Below, one piece after another: positions 17,856-27,125 of a stretch of 64,000 nucleotides of DNA. A model generated the notes under the pieces. That model ran no database searches and was not told the DNA's origin. It was given only the letters and a program-made list of their open reading frames with translations. Origin of the DNA: Flavobacteriaceae bacterium (lineage in GTDB: Bacteria > Bacteroidota > Bacteroidia > Flavobacteriales > Flavobacteriaceae); assembly GCA_003443635.1 (NCBI GenBank), contig CP031964.1, forward strand, positions 900,321 through 964,320, in the 5' to 3' direction. The position numbers were made by a program, and so were the translations under genes. Each line of letters starts with the position of its first letter. The stretch's first letter is position 1.

Positions 17856-19720
17856 TATTGATTAATCTTAAATGGTAATTTACTATAAGGTTTTAGATAT
17901 TCTTCTTCTAAACTTTTGTTAAGAACTAATTGTTCCATTTGCTTCAATGTAACTTCACCTTTAATATACTTTTCGATCATTAAACTGGCAATTCGCCCAG
18001 CCCAACGCGCACCATAATAACCATTCTCTACTAAAACAGCTATAGCAATTTTAGGATCTTCTTTTGGAGCAAATGCTACAAAAATAGAATGATCAGTAAG
18101 TTGAGTTTTTTTACCTTCAATTAAGGTGAAATTTTCTGCAGTCCCGGTTTTACCACAAATATCAATCCCTGGAACACGTAAAAAATTAGCCGTTCCATTT
18201 TTGTTATTATATACATCAAATAAACCTTCTACTACAGGTTCGAAATGACGCTTATCAATTGTAGTTTTATGAGGTGTCTTGTATTTTGAAGGAATTGTAT
18301 CTCCTTCTATCTCTTTTATAATATGTGGAGTATAATAGTGTCCTCTATTGGCAATCGTTGCGGTTAAGTTAGCCAATTGTATTGGAGTTACTAAAACTTC
18401 ACCTTGTCCAATAGAATTTGAGATAGTTGTTGTTGCTCTCCATCGAAAATCTGGATATCTTTTATCGTAATAAGCCCCATCAGGAATATTACCTTTTTTA
18501 CCAACAGAAAGGTCATTATTTAAAAAATTTCCTAATCCGAAACTTTTAATGTGTTTACTCCATATGTTTGTAGCTTCAGTAGGATCGTCATATTTATCAA
18601 TAGTTTTTCTATATACGGTAGCAAAATATGAATTGCACGATTGAGCAATACCACTATTTAAATTATGAATACCAGATCCGCAATGACAACCCATAGGGCG
18701 ATTACCCCCGTAATGATAGGCTCCAGTACAACGTACAGTAGTATGAGTGTCAATTACTCCTTCTTGAAGCCCAGCTAGAGCAATTAAGGTTTTAAATGGA
18801 GAACCAGGTTCATGCATTCTTAATAACCCCTTATCTACCAATGGAAGGTGAATAGAATCGTTATTAAGCTTAGTATAGTTTTTAGAACGCTCCCTTCCTA
18901 CCAAAAGATTTGGATTGTAAGAAGGGGCAGAGACTAAACTTAAAATTTCACCACTGCTAGGCTCTATAGCCACAATTGCACCAATTTTATTTTGCATTAA
19001 TTCTTCACCGTAAGCCTGTAAATTCGAATCAATAGTAATTTTAATGTCTTTTCCAGGCTTAGCAATTGTATCTGAATTACCATTATTAAAAGGGCCTATA
19101 TCTCTATTAAATCTATCTTTTTGAATAAACTTTACACCTTTTTCACCTCTTAATACTTCTTCATATGAAATTTCAATACCACCTTTTCCTATTAAATCTC
19201 CTTGTTTGTAATAAGTATCTCTATTAATAGTGCTTTGATTTACTTCAGCAATATACCCTAGCACATTAGCTCCAATAGAAGTTTGATAATCTCTTAATGA
19301 GCGCTTTTGGATATAAAATCCACGATATTTTCTCATTTTCTCAGCTAAAACACCATAATCTTCCTTTGATAGATGAGATAAAAATACTTGAGGGATCCTA
19401 GGAGAATAAGTATGTCTTCGTTTATAAATTGATTTAAAATCTTCTTTGGTTATTTTTAAAAGGTTACAAAACTCAATGGTATCCATCGCTTCGACTTCAC
19501 GAGGGATAATCATGACATCATAAGATGGTTGATTTGCAACTAGAAGCTTTCCATTTCTGTCGTAAACATAACCTCGTTTGGGGTAATTAAATACTTTACG
19601 AATAGCGTTATCGTCATGTGGATTATATTCTTGAGCTGAATATATCTGAAGATAAAACAACCTAATCATAAAAATTATGCCTACAAAAACGACACTTGAT
19701 AAGAGTAATAGTTTTCTCAT
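17855..19720 (-). CDS. mrdA: Penicillin-binding protein 2
   Basis: The elongasome transpeptidase that cross-links new peptidoglycan. One N-terminal membrane helix, a pedestal domain (about 40-220) and the transpeptidase domain with SPFK (Ser307 active site, Lys310), SCN (361-363) and KTG in the C-terminal third. Residues 331-352 carry Cys331, His336, Cys345, His346 and Cys347, a cluster that might bind metal as in other PBP2 proteins. 621 residues. The end shares one base with rodA and the start overlaps mreD by 4 bases. Confidence 0.95.
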   Translation of the reverse strand: MRKLLLLSSVVFVGIIFMIRLFYLQIYSAQEYNPHDDNAIRKVFNYPKRGYVYDRNGKLLVANQPSYDVMIIPREVEAMDTIEFCNLLKITKEDFKSIYKRRHTYSPRIPQVFLSHLSKEDYGVLAEKMRKYRGFYIQKRSLRDYQTSIGANVLGYIAEVNQSTINRDTYYKQGDLIGKGGIEISYEEVLRGEKGVKFIQKDRFNRDIGPFNNGNSDTIAKPGKDIKITIDSNLQAYGEELMQNKIGAIVAIEPSSGEILSLVSAPSYNPNLLVGRERSKNYTKLNNDSIHLPLVDKGLLRMHEPGSPFKTLIALAGLQEGVIDTHTTVRCTGAYHYGGNRPMGCHCGSGIHNLNSGIAQSCNSYFATVYRKTIDKYDDPTEATNIWSKHIKSFGLGNFLNNDLSVGKKGNIPDGAYYDKRYPDFRWRATTTISNSIGQGEVLVTPIQLANLTATIANRGHYYTPHIIKEIEGDTIPSKYKTPHKTTIDKRHFEPVVEGLFDVYNNKNGTANFLRVPGIDICGKTGTAENFTLIEGKKTQLTDHSIFVAFAPKEDPKIAIAVLVENGYYGARWAGRIASLMIEKYIKGEVTLKQMEQLVLNKSLEEEYLKPYSKLPFKINQ

Positions 19721-20223
19721 CTACTTTTTTTAGAAAATAAAATAGTTATTAAAATACATAGTATAATTGTAAATATACCTGAGAAGAACGATTTTTTAAG
19801 TATCAAAATTATCTTATCAGTGCTAAAAATTTCTAAACTGAATAAAATAATGTGATGTGCTAGTGTGATAATAGTAATATATGTAATCCTTTTGGAAAAC
19901 TCTGTAGAACTAAATTTTATAGTTTGATGATCATATAATGCACCAAAAGAAAATTTTAAAATTACAGGACGTATATATGCTATCGTAACACATGCGGCTG
20001 CATGGACTCCTCCAGAATCCAAAAATAAATCGAGTGTTAAGCCTAGTAAAAAACTAATAAAAAGAAAAAGTAAGCGATTATTTTTAATTGGAAAAAGTAT
20101 GATGAATAAAATATAGATATAAGGATTGACGTACCCTAAGAAATTGATATTGTTTAAAATAAGAGCTTGCACTAAAATTAAAGTGATAAATCGCAAGATA
20201 TTTAGAGTAACAATATTATTCAT
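19717..20223 (-). CDS. mreD: Rod shape-determining protein MreD
   Basis: 168 residues with about five transmembrane helices, as expected for the inner-membrane scaffold MreD. Sequence similarity in this family is weak; the call rests on length, topology and position between mreC and mrdA, with overlaps on both sides. The GGVHAAACVTIAYIRP segment is typical of the Bacteroidota members. Confidence 0.85.
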   Translation of the reverse strand: MNNIVTLNILRFITLILVQALILNNINFLGYVNPYIYILFIILFPIKNNRLLFLFISFLLGLTLDLFLDSGGVHAAACVTIAYIRPVILKFSFGALYDHQTIKFSSTEFSKRITYITIITLAHHIILFSLEIFSTDKIILILKKSFFSGIFTIILCILITILFSKKSR

Positions 20224-21040
20224 CTTGATCGTTTAAAGTTGAAATTTCTTTAGCATCTCGATTTTCAATAATATAAACATGACCAATATTAGTCATATCA
20301 TTAAATAAATTAACTTGAATAGTATAATAATTCTCTGTTTCATCAAGCTCAAAAGAAGAAATACTACCTATGCCTATTCCTTTAGGGAATATGGTAGAAA
20401 AACCTCCAGTAATAATAGAATCGCCAATATTTAAATCTATTTCTGCTTGTTTCGGAACATCCTCAAGTTGAACTATATTAGGGAATTTGCCATCCCATTT
20501 TAATACTCCAAAATGATTTGTATTTTTTAGTTGTGCATTAATCCTGCTATTTGAGTTTAGAATTGAAATAACTCTAGAATATTTTTTAGAAGTATTATCG
20601 ATAATCCCAATAATACCTTTTGAGGTAATAACCCCATAATCTTCTTTTATACTGTCTCGCTTTCCTTTGTTTATTAATAAATAATTGTTGAGTGAAGAAT
20701 AACTATGGCTGTAAACTTTAGCAGAAGTTAATTTGTAAGTACTAGTACTATCTATCTTAATAATACTATCATTTAAATCATCTCCTTTTGTATTAAATAA
20801 AATTGATTTTAAACGATTATTTTCTTCTAATAAAATTTTATTTTCATTTTTTAAATTAAAATAATCTCCAATACTACTTACAGTCCCATAAACACCACCT
20901 GTTAAAAAATTAGCAGAGTTTATAAATTTACTTTTATGATAAGAATGCGATTGAAACGTTAGTGATAATGCTATCCCAAAAAGCAACAAAAACAAAATGA
21001 AAACTTTGTTTCTAATTATAAAGTTAATTATTTGTTGCAT
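20216..21040 (-). CDS. mreC: Rod shape-determining protein MreC
   Basis: 274 residues: a short cytoplasmic end, a transmembrane helix near residues 11-28, a coiled coil (about 60-85, LKNENKILLEENNRLKSIL) and a periplasmic beta domain with the conserved GVITSKGIIGIIDNTSKKYSRV and ITGGFSTIFPKGIGIG segments. It links the MreB filament to PBP2 and RodA. It begins 11 bases after mreB and overlaps mreD by 8 bases. Confidence 0.93.
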   Translation of the reverse strand: MQQIINFIIRNKVFILFLLLFGIALSLTFQSHSYHKSKFINSANFLTGGVYGTVSSIGDYFNLKNENKILLEENNRLKSILFNTKGDDLNDSIIKIDSTSTYKLTSAKVYSHSYSSLNNYLLINKGKRDSIKEDYGVITSKGIIGIIDNTSKKYSRVISILNSNSRINAQLKNTNHFGVLKWDGKFPNIVQLEDVPKQAEIDLNIGDSIITGGFSTIFPKGIGIGSISSFELDETENYYTIQVNLFNDMTNIGHVYIIENRDAKEISTLNDQDE

Positions 21041-21051
21041 TACTTACTTGA

Positions 21052-22080
21052 TTATTTAATCAATACACTCTTGTATTTAGGAAGGTTTTTGAGTACAATT
21101 CCAGTACCTCTAACTACAGCCCTTAAAGGATCTTCTGCAATATAAACAGGTAAATCTGTTTTTTGAGACAAACGTTTATCTAAGCCTCTAAGCATAGAGC
21201 CACCACCAGCTAAATAGATCCCTGTATTATATATGTCTGCAGCAAGCTCTGGAGGAGTTTGAGATAGAGTTTCCATTACTGAATCTTCAACTCTTAAAAT
21301 AGATTTATCTAATGCTTTAGCAATCTCTCGATATGATATCTGTACTTGCTTTGGTTTTCCAGTTAATAGGTCACGCCCTTGAACACTCATTTCTTCTGGC
21401 GGAAGGTCTAGATCTTCAGTTGCAGCACCAATTTGAATTTTAATTTTTTCAGCTGTTCTGTCCCCAACATATAAATTATGTTGAGTGCGCATATAATAAA
21501 TAATGTCGTTTGTAAAAACATCACCTGCTACTTTTACAGATTTATCGCATACAATTCCTCCCAGAGCAATCACAGCGATTTCTGTTGTTCCTCCACCAAT
21601 ATCTACAATCATATTACCTTTAGGTTGCATGATATCGACACCAATACCAATAGCAGCAGCCATGGGTTCATGAATAAGGTATACTTCCTTCCCGTTTACA
21701 CGTTCACAAGATTCTTTAACAGCACGCATTTCAACTTCTGTAATTCCAGAAGGAATACAAACTACCATTCGAAGTGCTGGAGAAAATAATTTTTTCTTTA
21801 ATGCAGGTATATTTTTGATAAACATATTTATCATTTGCTCAGAAGCATCAAAATCTGCAATGACACCATCTTTAAGAGGTCTAATGGTTTTGATGTTTTC
21901 ATGAGTTTTACCTTGCATTTGGTTGGCTTCTTTACCAACAGCTATTATTTTTCCAGTAATCCTATCTCTTGCTACTATTGAAGGGCTATCAACTACAACT
22001 TTATCGTTGTGAATAATTAGCGTATTTGCTGTTCCTAAATCTATTGCAATTTCTTCTGTTAAGAAATCAAAAAATCCCAT
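21052..22080 (-). CDS. mreB: Rod shape-determining protein MreB
   Basis: Actin-like filament protein that guides lateral wall synthesis. 342 residues with the nucleotide-binding blocks DLGTANT (phosphate 1), DIGGGTTEIAVI (phosphate 2) and GIYLAGGGSMLRGLD (adenosine), and EPMAAAIG. First gene of the rod-shape operon. Confidence 0.97.
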   Translation of the reverse strand: MGFFDFLTEEIAIDLGTANTLIIHNDKVVVDSPSIVARDRITGKIIAVGKEANQMQGKTHENIKTIRPLKDGVIADFDASEQMINMFIKNIPALKKKLFSPALRMVVCIPSGITEVEMRAVKESCERVNGKEVYLIHEPMAAAIGIGVDIMQPKGNMIVDIGGGTTEIAVIALGGIVCDKSVKVAGDVFTNDIIYYMRTQHNLYVGDRTAEKIKIQIGAATEDLDLPPEEMSVQGRDLLTGKPKQVQISYREIAKALDKSILRVEDSVMETLSQTPPELAADIYNTGIYLAGGGSMLRGLDKRLSQKTDLPVYIAEDPLRAVVRGTGIVLKNLPKYKSVLIK

Positions 22081-22116
22081 ACGTTATTGATATTATTGAG
22101 GGGTTCTTAAAATTAT

Positions 22117-22134
22117 TTTACGTGTATGCGTAAA
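22117..22134. promoter_or_regulatory. Inverted repeat in the mreB leader region
   Basis: TTTACG and CGTAAA separated by TGTATG, 37 bases before the mreB start. It could be an operator or leader hairpin; the sequence alone does not decide. Confidence 0.25.
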
Positions 22135-22190
22135 TGTAATAAATTATACGTTACGAATGTTAAAATAGATTTTTAAAAAACAGCTTTATT

Positions 22191-23723
22191 TTAATGCTTA
22201 AAATGTCTAACCCCAGTCATTACCATAGCAATATTATTATCATTGCAATAATCGATACTTAATTGATCTTTTATTGAGCCTCCTGGTTGGATTACAGCAC
22301 TAATTCCAGCATTGTTAGCAATTTCTACACAATCAGGGAACGGAAAGAATGCATCACTTGCCATTACAGCTCCTTTTAAATCAAATTTAAAAGATTGTGC
22401 TTTATGTATTGCTTGATTTAAAGCATCAACACGACTTGTCTGCCCCGTGCCACTAGCGCATAATTGCTTGTTTTTTGCCAATACTATAGTGTTAGATTTT
22501 GTATGCTTACATATTTTAGAAGCAAATATTAAATCGTCTAATTCGTTTTGATTAGGTTCTGACGTAGTCGCATTTGTTAATTGCGAAATGCTATCTGTAA
22601 TATTATCTTTATCTTGAACTAAAATACCATTTAAACAAGTCCTTACTGTAGTTTGAGGTAAATCTAAATCGTTTAAGATTAATAAAATTCGATTTTTCTT
22701 TCCTTTTAAAATTTCTAAGGCATCATTACTAAATGAAGGTGCAATTACTACTTCGCAAAATAAATTATGGATTTCTTCTGCAGTAATTTTATCAATTTCA
22801 GTATTACAGATTAAAATACCTCCAAAAGCAGAAACTGGATCTCCAGCTAAGGCATCTACATAAGCTTGGTGTAATGTTTCTCTTTGGGCTAACCCACAAG
22901 CGTTATTGTGTTTTAAAATAGCAAATGTAGGAGCGTCACCTTTAAATTCGTTCATTAAATTTACAGCAGCATCTACATCTAAAAGATTATTATAACTTAG
23001 TTCTTTACCATGAAGTTTTGTAAACAAACCATCAAAATTTCCGAAAAAATACCCTTTTTGATGTGGGTTTTCTCCATAACGTAATACCTTACCGTTTGGT
23101 TCACTTATTTTTAAAACAGCTTCATTATTATTTTGATTAAAATAATTAAAAATAGCACTGTCGTAATGTGACGATACATTAAACGATTTTGTAGCAAAAC
23201 GCTTTCTGTCTTCAATAGAGATACTTCCGTTATCTTTAGAAATTAAATCTAAAAACTCAGCATAATCATCAACTGAAGATACACAGATAACATCTTTAAA
23301 GTTTTTTGCAGCAGCTCGAATAAGAGAAATACCTCCTATATCAATCTTTTCAATAATATCTTGCTCACTTGCTCCAGAAGCTACTGTTTTTTCAAACGGA
23401 TATAGATCAACAATTACAGCATCAATTTGGGGAATTTCAAATTCTGCTAATTCTGAAACATCTTGAGGGTTATCTTGACGATTTAAAATACCTCCAAAAA
23501 TCTTTGGATGTAATGTTTTTACACGACCTCCTAATATAGATGGATATGAAGTAACATCTTCTGCTGGAACAACATTAACCCCTAAATCGTTTATGAATTT
23601 TTGTGTGCCTCCAGTTGAGTAAATTGTAACTCCTTGTTCGTCTAATTTTTTTACAATAGGTTCTAAACCTTCTTTGCTAAAAACTGATATTAATGCAGAT
23701 TTAATCGTCTTAAAGTCGCTCAT
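22191..23723 (-). CDS. purH: Bifunctional AICAR formyltransferase / IMP cyclohydrolase
   Basis: Last two steps of purine synthesis. The N-terminal IMP cyclohydrolase domain (about 1-195, with STGGTQKFINDLG and GGRVKTLHPKIFGGIL) and the C-terminal transformylase domain (AILKHNNACGLAQ, SGQTSRVDAL-like region, SDAFFPFPD, QPGGSIKDQ) are complete; 510 residues. A GTG at 23747 would lengthen the protein by 8 residues but lies inside the TATTTTTG promoter element, so the ATG at 23723 is used. Confidence 0.96.
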   Translation of the reverse strand: MSDFKTIKSALISVFSKEGLEPIVKKLDEQGVTIYSTGGTQKFINDLGVNVVPAEDVTSYPSILGGRVKTLHPKIFGGILNRQDNPQDVSELAEFEIPQIDAVIVDLYPFEKTVASGASEQDIIEKIDIGGISLIRAAAKNFKDVICVSSVDDYAEFLDLISKDNGSISIEDRKRFATKSFNVSSHYDSAIFNYFNQNNNEAVLKISEPNGKVLRYGENPHQKGYFFGNFDGLFTKLHGKELSYNNLLDVDAAVNLMNEFKGDAPTFAILKHNNACGLAQRETLHQAYVDALAGDPVSAFGGILICNTEIDKITAEEIHNLFCEVVIAPSFSNDALEILKGKKNRILLILNDLDLPQTTVRTCLNGILVQDKDNITDSISQLTNATTSEPNQNELDDLIFASKICKHTKSNTIVLAKNKQLCASGTGQTSRVDALNQAIHKAQSFKFDLKGAVMASDAFFPFPDCVEIANNAGISAVIQPGGSIKDQLSIDYCNDNNIAMVMTGVRHFKH

Positions 23724-23746
23724 TTGTTGTGTTAGTTTTAAAGCCA

Positions 23747-23754
23747 CAAAAATA
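23747..23754 (-). promoter_or_regulatory. -7 promoter element of purH
   Basis: Minus strand TATTTTTG, an exact TAnnTTTG, 23 bases upstream of the chosen ATG. It decides the purH start. Confidence 0.55.
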
Positions 23755-23866
23755 GCACTTTTAATGAGAAATTTAAGATTGCATTTAATTTAAAAAACAG
23801 CGTTTTTTTAACTAAATAAGATAGTTGTTAACAGCTATATGAAATTTTAAATAAATAACTTTTAAA

Positions 23867-24337
23867 TTATAAACTTAAAACATCAAGTTTTTCTGCAACT
23901 TGTTTACAAATAAACTCTAAAAAGCGTTCGTCTTTTTCTGTAAATGGATCAATAACATTAGAATCTATGTCTATTTGACCAATATTTTCACCATTGACAA
24001 AAATGGGAACTACAATTTCAGATTTTACAGAAATACTACACGATAAGTAATTGTCTTGAGCAGCAACATCTGGAACAACAAAGTTTTCATTACTCACAGC
24101 AACTTGTCCACAGATACCTTTTCCGAAAGGAATAATAGTGTGATCTGTTGGAGCACCAACATAAGGGCCCAATTTTAATTCTTCTTTATCACCATTTCTA
24201 AAATAAAACCCTACCCAATTATAATAATCTACGTGAGCTTCTAAAAGCTCGCATATTGCATAAAGGCGTTTTTCAACCGTTTCATTTGTATTTGAAACTA
24301 TTTCGGTTACTTTTGATTTTAGATTATCTAATGACAT
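23867..24337 (-). CDS. GAF-domain protein related to free-methionine-(R)-sulfoxide reductase
   Basis: 156 residues forming a single GAF domain. It matches the fRMsr family in VDYYNWVGFYF, FGKGICGQ and SEIVVPI. In E. coli fRMsr three cysteines act (84, 94, 118). Here the two later ones are present as Cys76 and Cys100 with identical spacing, but the first position is His66. Activity is therefore likely but not certain. Upstream extension to 24412 would include the promoter element at 24355-24362, so the ATG at 24337 is used. Confidence 0.85.
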   Translation of the reverse strand: MSLDNLKSKVTEIVSNTNETVEKRLYAICELLEAHVDYYNWVGFYFRNGDKEELKLGPYVGAPTDHTIIPFGKGICGQVAVSNENFVVPDVAAQDNYLSCSISVKSEIVVPIFVNGENIGQIDIDSNVIDPFTEKDERFLEFICKQVAEKLDVLSL

Positions 24338-24354
24338 ATGCTGAAAAATTTTGA

Positions 24355-24362
24355 CAAAAATA
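24355..24362 (-). promoter_or_regulatory. -7 promoter element of the GAF gene
   Basis: Minus strand TATTTTTG, 18 bases upstream of the ATG at 24337; this supports the shorter protein. Confidence 0.5.
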
Positions 24363-24426
24363 TTTAAAATTGAAAAAAAACATTCAAAAAAAATAGATAA
24401 TTTTAAATACAATAAAACGATTTAAA

Positions 24427-24975
24427 TTGAAACATCTTTTTATAAAATATAAGTCGGTAATACAATTTATACTTACGTTTTTAGGTGTATATATAGTACT
24501 ATCTTTATCTTATAAATTTTACCTAGATTATTCCAATAAATCATCATCTGCAGATTATATAACAAGCCAAGTAGCCAAGCAAAGCGAATCTTTAATTGGG
24601 GTTACTGGTTATGAAGCACAAGTGTTGCCTCACCCAAACGAACCATCAATAAAAATTTTAGTGAACGATAAATATATTGGACGTGTGATAGAAGGATGCA
24701 ACTCTATAAGTATTATTGTTTTGTTTGTATCTTTTATAATAGCTTTCAAAGGAAAATGGAAAACAACTCTATTATACTTATTGGTAGGAAGTGTTTTAAT
24801 TTATATTGTGAATTTAATTAGAATAGTCATTTTATCCATAGGGTTATATGAATACCCAGAAAAAGAAAAACTACTACATACTGTTATTTTCCCGTTAATT
24901 ATCTACGGAATGGTTTTTTTATTATGGATGTTTTGGGTAAACCGATTTAAAACATTAAACCCTAAAAATGAATAA
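24427..24975 (+). CDS. xrtF: Exosortase family protein XrtF
   Basis: 182-residue membrane protein, a cysteine transpeptidase-like exosortase of the F type found in Flavobacteriia. The catalytic set is visible: Cys91 in EGCNSISI, Arg132 in NLIRIVIL and His151 in LLHTVIFP. About four or five transmembrane helices, with an extracytoplasmic stretch at 33-85. The start is TTG at 24427; no ATG is available upstream in frame. The partner gene overlaps its 3' end by 8 bases. Substrates with the matching C-terminal sorting signal are not seen in this window. Confidence 0.9.
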   Translation: MKHLFIKYKSVIQFILTFLGVYIVLSLSYKFYLDYSNKSSSADYITSQVAKQSESLIGVTGYEAQVLPHPNEPSIKILVNDKYIGRVIEGCNSISIIVLFVSFIIAFKGKWKTTLLYLLVGSVLIYIVNLIRIVILSIGLYEYPEKEKLLHTVIFPLIIYGMVFLLWMFWVNRFKTLNPKNE

Positions 24976-25396
24976 GATTATCAAATATGGTTTAGTAAGC
25001 TTACTAATATTTTTATTGGTTTTAATTCGTGTATTTCAAGATGAATTATTTTACGATCCTTATTTGCAATTTTTTCAAAACGATTTTTTATATATAGACT
25101 CTCCTCGTCGAGAAGTATTTAAATTAACTTTATTTACAACCTTAAGATTTATACTAAATACAGCATTATCACTAGGGATTATTAAATTGCTTTTAACAGA
25201 TAAAAGCATTGTAAAGTTTTCAGCAATACTATATGGTATTGCATATGTTATTTTATTAATTTTATTCTTGTATTTTGTGTTAAACCCAAGACAAGAAGAC
25301 TATTATATCTTTTTTAATATTCGAAGATTTCTTATTCAACCTATAATTTTAATCGTGTTATTACCTGCATTTTATTATTATAAATTAAAACAGTAA
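24968..25396 (+). CDS. Exosortase F system-associated membrane protein
   Basis: 142 residues with four predicted transmembrane helices and the polar motif DPYLQFFQNDFLY after the first helix, and NPRQEDYYIFFNIRRFLIQP between the third and fourth. This agrees with the small membrane protein that accompanies XrtF in Flavobacteriia. The 8-base overlap with xrtF implies coupled translation and perhaps a complex. Molecular role unknown. Confidence 0.85.
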   Translation: MNKIIKYGLVSLLIFLLVLIRVFQDELFYDPYLQFFQNDFLYIDSPRREVFKLTLFTTLRFILNTALSLGIIKLLLTDKSIVKFSAILYGIAYVILLILFLYFVLNPRQEDYYIFFNIRRFLIQPIILIVLLPAFYYYKLKQ

Positions 25397-25440
25397 TTGT
25401 TAAGTGTTTCGTAAAAAGAGTATTAATTTTTTAGTTTTTG

Positions 25441-25448
25441 TATCTTTG
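25441..25448 (+). promoter_or_regulatory. Promoter of the metal-handling unit
   Basis: TATCTTTG, the same octamer as at the initiator tRNA and miaB promoters, followed by TACC. Transcription should start near 25452-25455, practically on the TTG chosen as the first codon. Confidence 0.6.
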
Positions 25449-25452
25449 TACC

Positions 25453-25860
25453 TTGTTAAAAGAATTATTACATAAAGTTTTTTCTATAAGTTTAGCGCTA
25501 ATAGTATTGTGTTCAACACTATCATTTACTGTTGAAAAACATTATTGTGGATCTTTTTTAGTTGATGTAGCGTTGTTTAATTCTGTTGAAAAATGCGGAA
25601 TGGACACTGTTATGAATTCTAATGAGAATGAAAAATCATGTTGTAATGATGAGATTGAAGTTATTCAAGGTCAAGATGAGTTAAAAGCGCTTACTTTTGA
25701 TGATTTAAATTTTGAACAACAGCTTTTTATTACCGTTTATACATATTCTTATATTAATTCTTTTAAGGGATTAGAGAATAGAACGATATCTTTTTTAGAA
25801 TATCCACCACCACTTATTGTCAGGCAACTCTTCAAACTTGACGAGGCTTATTTAATTTGA
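25453..25860 (+). CDS. HYC_CC_PP family protein
   Basis: 135 residues. After a hydrophobic N-terminal segment (about 8-24) come the three marks that name the family: HYC (30-32) in EKHYCGSFLVD, CC (63-64) in SCCNDE, and PPP (118-120) in LEYPPPLIV; Cys48 is a further cysteine. The family is known only as a Bacteroidota protein, with no assigned role that I know. I chose TTG at 25453, because a TTG at 25438 is upstream of the transcription start. It opens a six-gene unit rich in metal-binding motifs, so binding of a thiophilic metal outside the cytoplasm is a reasonable inference. Confidence 0.8.
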   Translation: MLKELLHKVFSISLALIVLCSTLSFTVEKHYCGSFLVDVALFNSVEKCGMDTVMNSNENEKSCCNDEIEVIQGQDELKALTFDDLNFEQQLFITVYTYSYINSFKGLENRTISFLEYPPPLIVRQLFKLDEAYLI

Positions 25861-25970
25861 TTTTTTATTATTTCTAATAACAATGCGCATGAGTATTGTT
25901 ACTTGATTGTATACCAATATTTGGATGCAATTATAATTTTATAGAAAAATAATAATCAAAAAGAACAATA

Positions 25971-26738
25971 ATGAAAATATATATAGGATCATTTATAGCA
26001 ATGCTATTTAGTGTTGTTAGTTTAGCGCAGGGTCCTCCAATTACTTTAGATAAAATTATTTTATTAGGAAGTGACAGTTTTACTGCGAGAACACTAATAG
26101 AATATAGAAATACTGAGCGAGGAAATTTTGTATATATTCCTTTTAGTCTAAGTTATTTACCTACCTCTAATACATCTATAGCTATAGATATTCCATTTAT
26201 TACCTATGATTTTGAATCTGCTTCCAATGGAAGTGGTTTAGCAGATATAAGATTAACTGGTAAATATCAGTTTTATCAAAAAAATGCTACAGGCAAAACA
26301 TTTAGAGTATTAGCAAAAACAGAGCAAACTTTACCAACAGGAGAAGAACTGGATTTATTAGGATTGAGTACAGGATTGTATCAAGGATACTATGGTATAT
26401 TAACAGGTTATGAATCTTTAAAATTTGGAATAACTAGTGAATTGGGATATAATTGGATTCCTAATGGAACCTTAGATCATTTAAGATACAAGCTAGGGTT
26501 TGGATTGCCTCTATTAAAACCACAATTCCCTAATAAACAAATCAACTTGTATTTTGAATATAGCAATTTTTGGATTTTTGAAAGAAATTGGTATCAATTG
26601 CTATATGCACAGGGAATACAGTATGCAGGAAAGGATTTCACAATAGATGTTTCCGTTCAAGTTCCTTTGGTGAATGATGTAGATACTGGTCGTGAATTGA
26701 ATTACTCCTTATTCCTTGGTGGTAGATACACTTTTTAA
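25971..26738 (+). CDS. Probable outer-membrane beta-barrel protein
   Basis: 255 residues. Signal peptide ending at SLAQG, then alternating amphipathic strands (FVYIPFSLSYLP, TSIAIDIPFITYDF, ADIRLTGKYQFY, FRVLAKTEQTLPTG) and a terminal Phe (LGGRYTF), typical of an outer-membrane barrel. The SGLADIRLTGKYQF and LPTGEE segments are like those of the phenol-degradation MetA / transporter-like barrels. It lies between the HYC_CC_PP gene and the first HMA gene, so passage or binding of a metal or a metal complex is inferred from context. The 110-base gap before it holds a weak hairpin only. Confidence 0.75.
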   Translation: MKIYIGSFIAMLFSVVSLAQGPPITLDKIILLGSDSFTARTLIEYRNTERGNFVYIPFSLSYLPTSNTSIAIDIPFITYDFESASNGSGLADIRLTGKYQFYQKNATGKTFRVLAKTEQTLPTGEELDLLGLSTGLYQGYYGILTGYESLKFGITSELGYNWIPNGTLDHLRYKLGFGLPLLKPQFPNKQINLYFEYSNFWIFERNWYQLLYAQGIQYAGKDFTIDVSVQVPLVNDVDTGRELNYSLFLGGRYTF

Positions 26739-26767
26739 AATATTATAAATAATTAAAAAAATAAAAA

Positions 26768-27115
26768 ATGAAAACAAAAATAATAATGACACTGTTTCTA
26801 GGATTGGTTTCAGTATCAACAATACAAGCTCAAAAAGAACGTGATAGTTTTAAAATTCAAGTGGATGGATTAGGATGTCCTTTTTGTGCTTATGGGTTAG
26901 AAAAGAAATTTAAAGAATTTAAAGGAATAAAAAACGTAGCTATAGATATTGAAACAGGTGATTTTACTTTCACTTACCCGACAGAAAAGAAATTAACTAT
27001 TTTACAAGTTGAAGAACAAGTGAAAAAAGCAGGTTATACTCCAGTTACTATGAAAATTACTAGAGCCAATGGAGAAATAGAAGTTTCTGAAAGTAAAATA
27101 GAAAATACACCTTAA
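26768..27115 (+). CDS. Exported heavy-metal-associated (HMA) domain protein
   Basis: 115 residues: a signal peptide (to about TIQAQ) and one ferredoxin-like HMA domain with the metal site GCPFC (Cys37, Cys40) at the usual place in the first loop. HMA domains bind copper(I), zinc or mercury. Export makes this a periplasmic metallochaperone or sensor rather than a cytosolic CopZ. It begins 29 bases after the barrel gene and ends 10 bases before the NHL-repeat gene. Confidence 0.88.
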   Translation: MKTKIIMTLFLGLVSVSTIQAQKERDSFKIQVDGLGCPFCAYGLEKKFKEFKGIKNVAIDIETGDFTFTYPTEKKLTILQVEEQVKKAGYTPVTMKITRANGEIEVSESKIENTP

Positions 27116-27125
27116 GTATCTGAAA

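Noticed and set aside
21478-21789. Plus-strand frame antisense to mreB
   Set aside because: mreB is complete and conserved over this whole stretch; the antisense frame is a by-product.
23724-23747. GTG start giving a longer PurH
   Set aside because: The codon overlaps the TATTTTTG promoter element, so it would not be transcribed.
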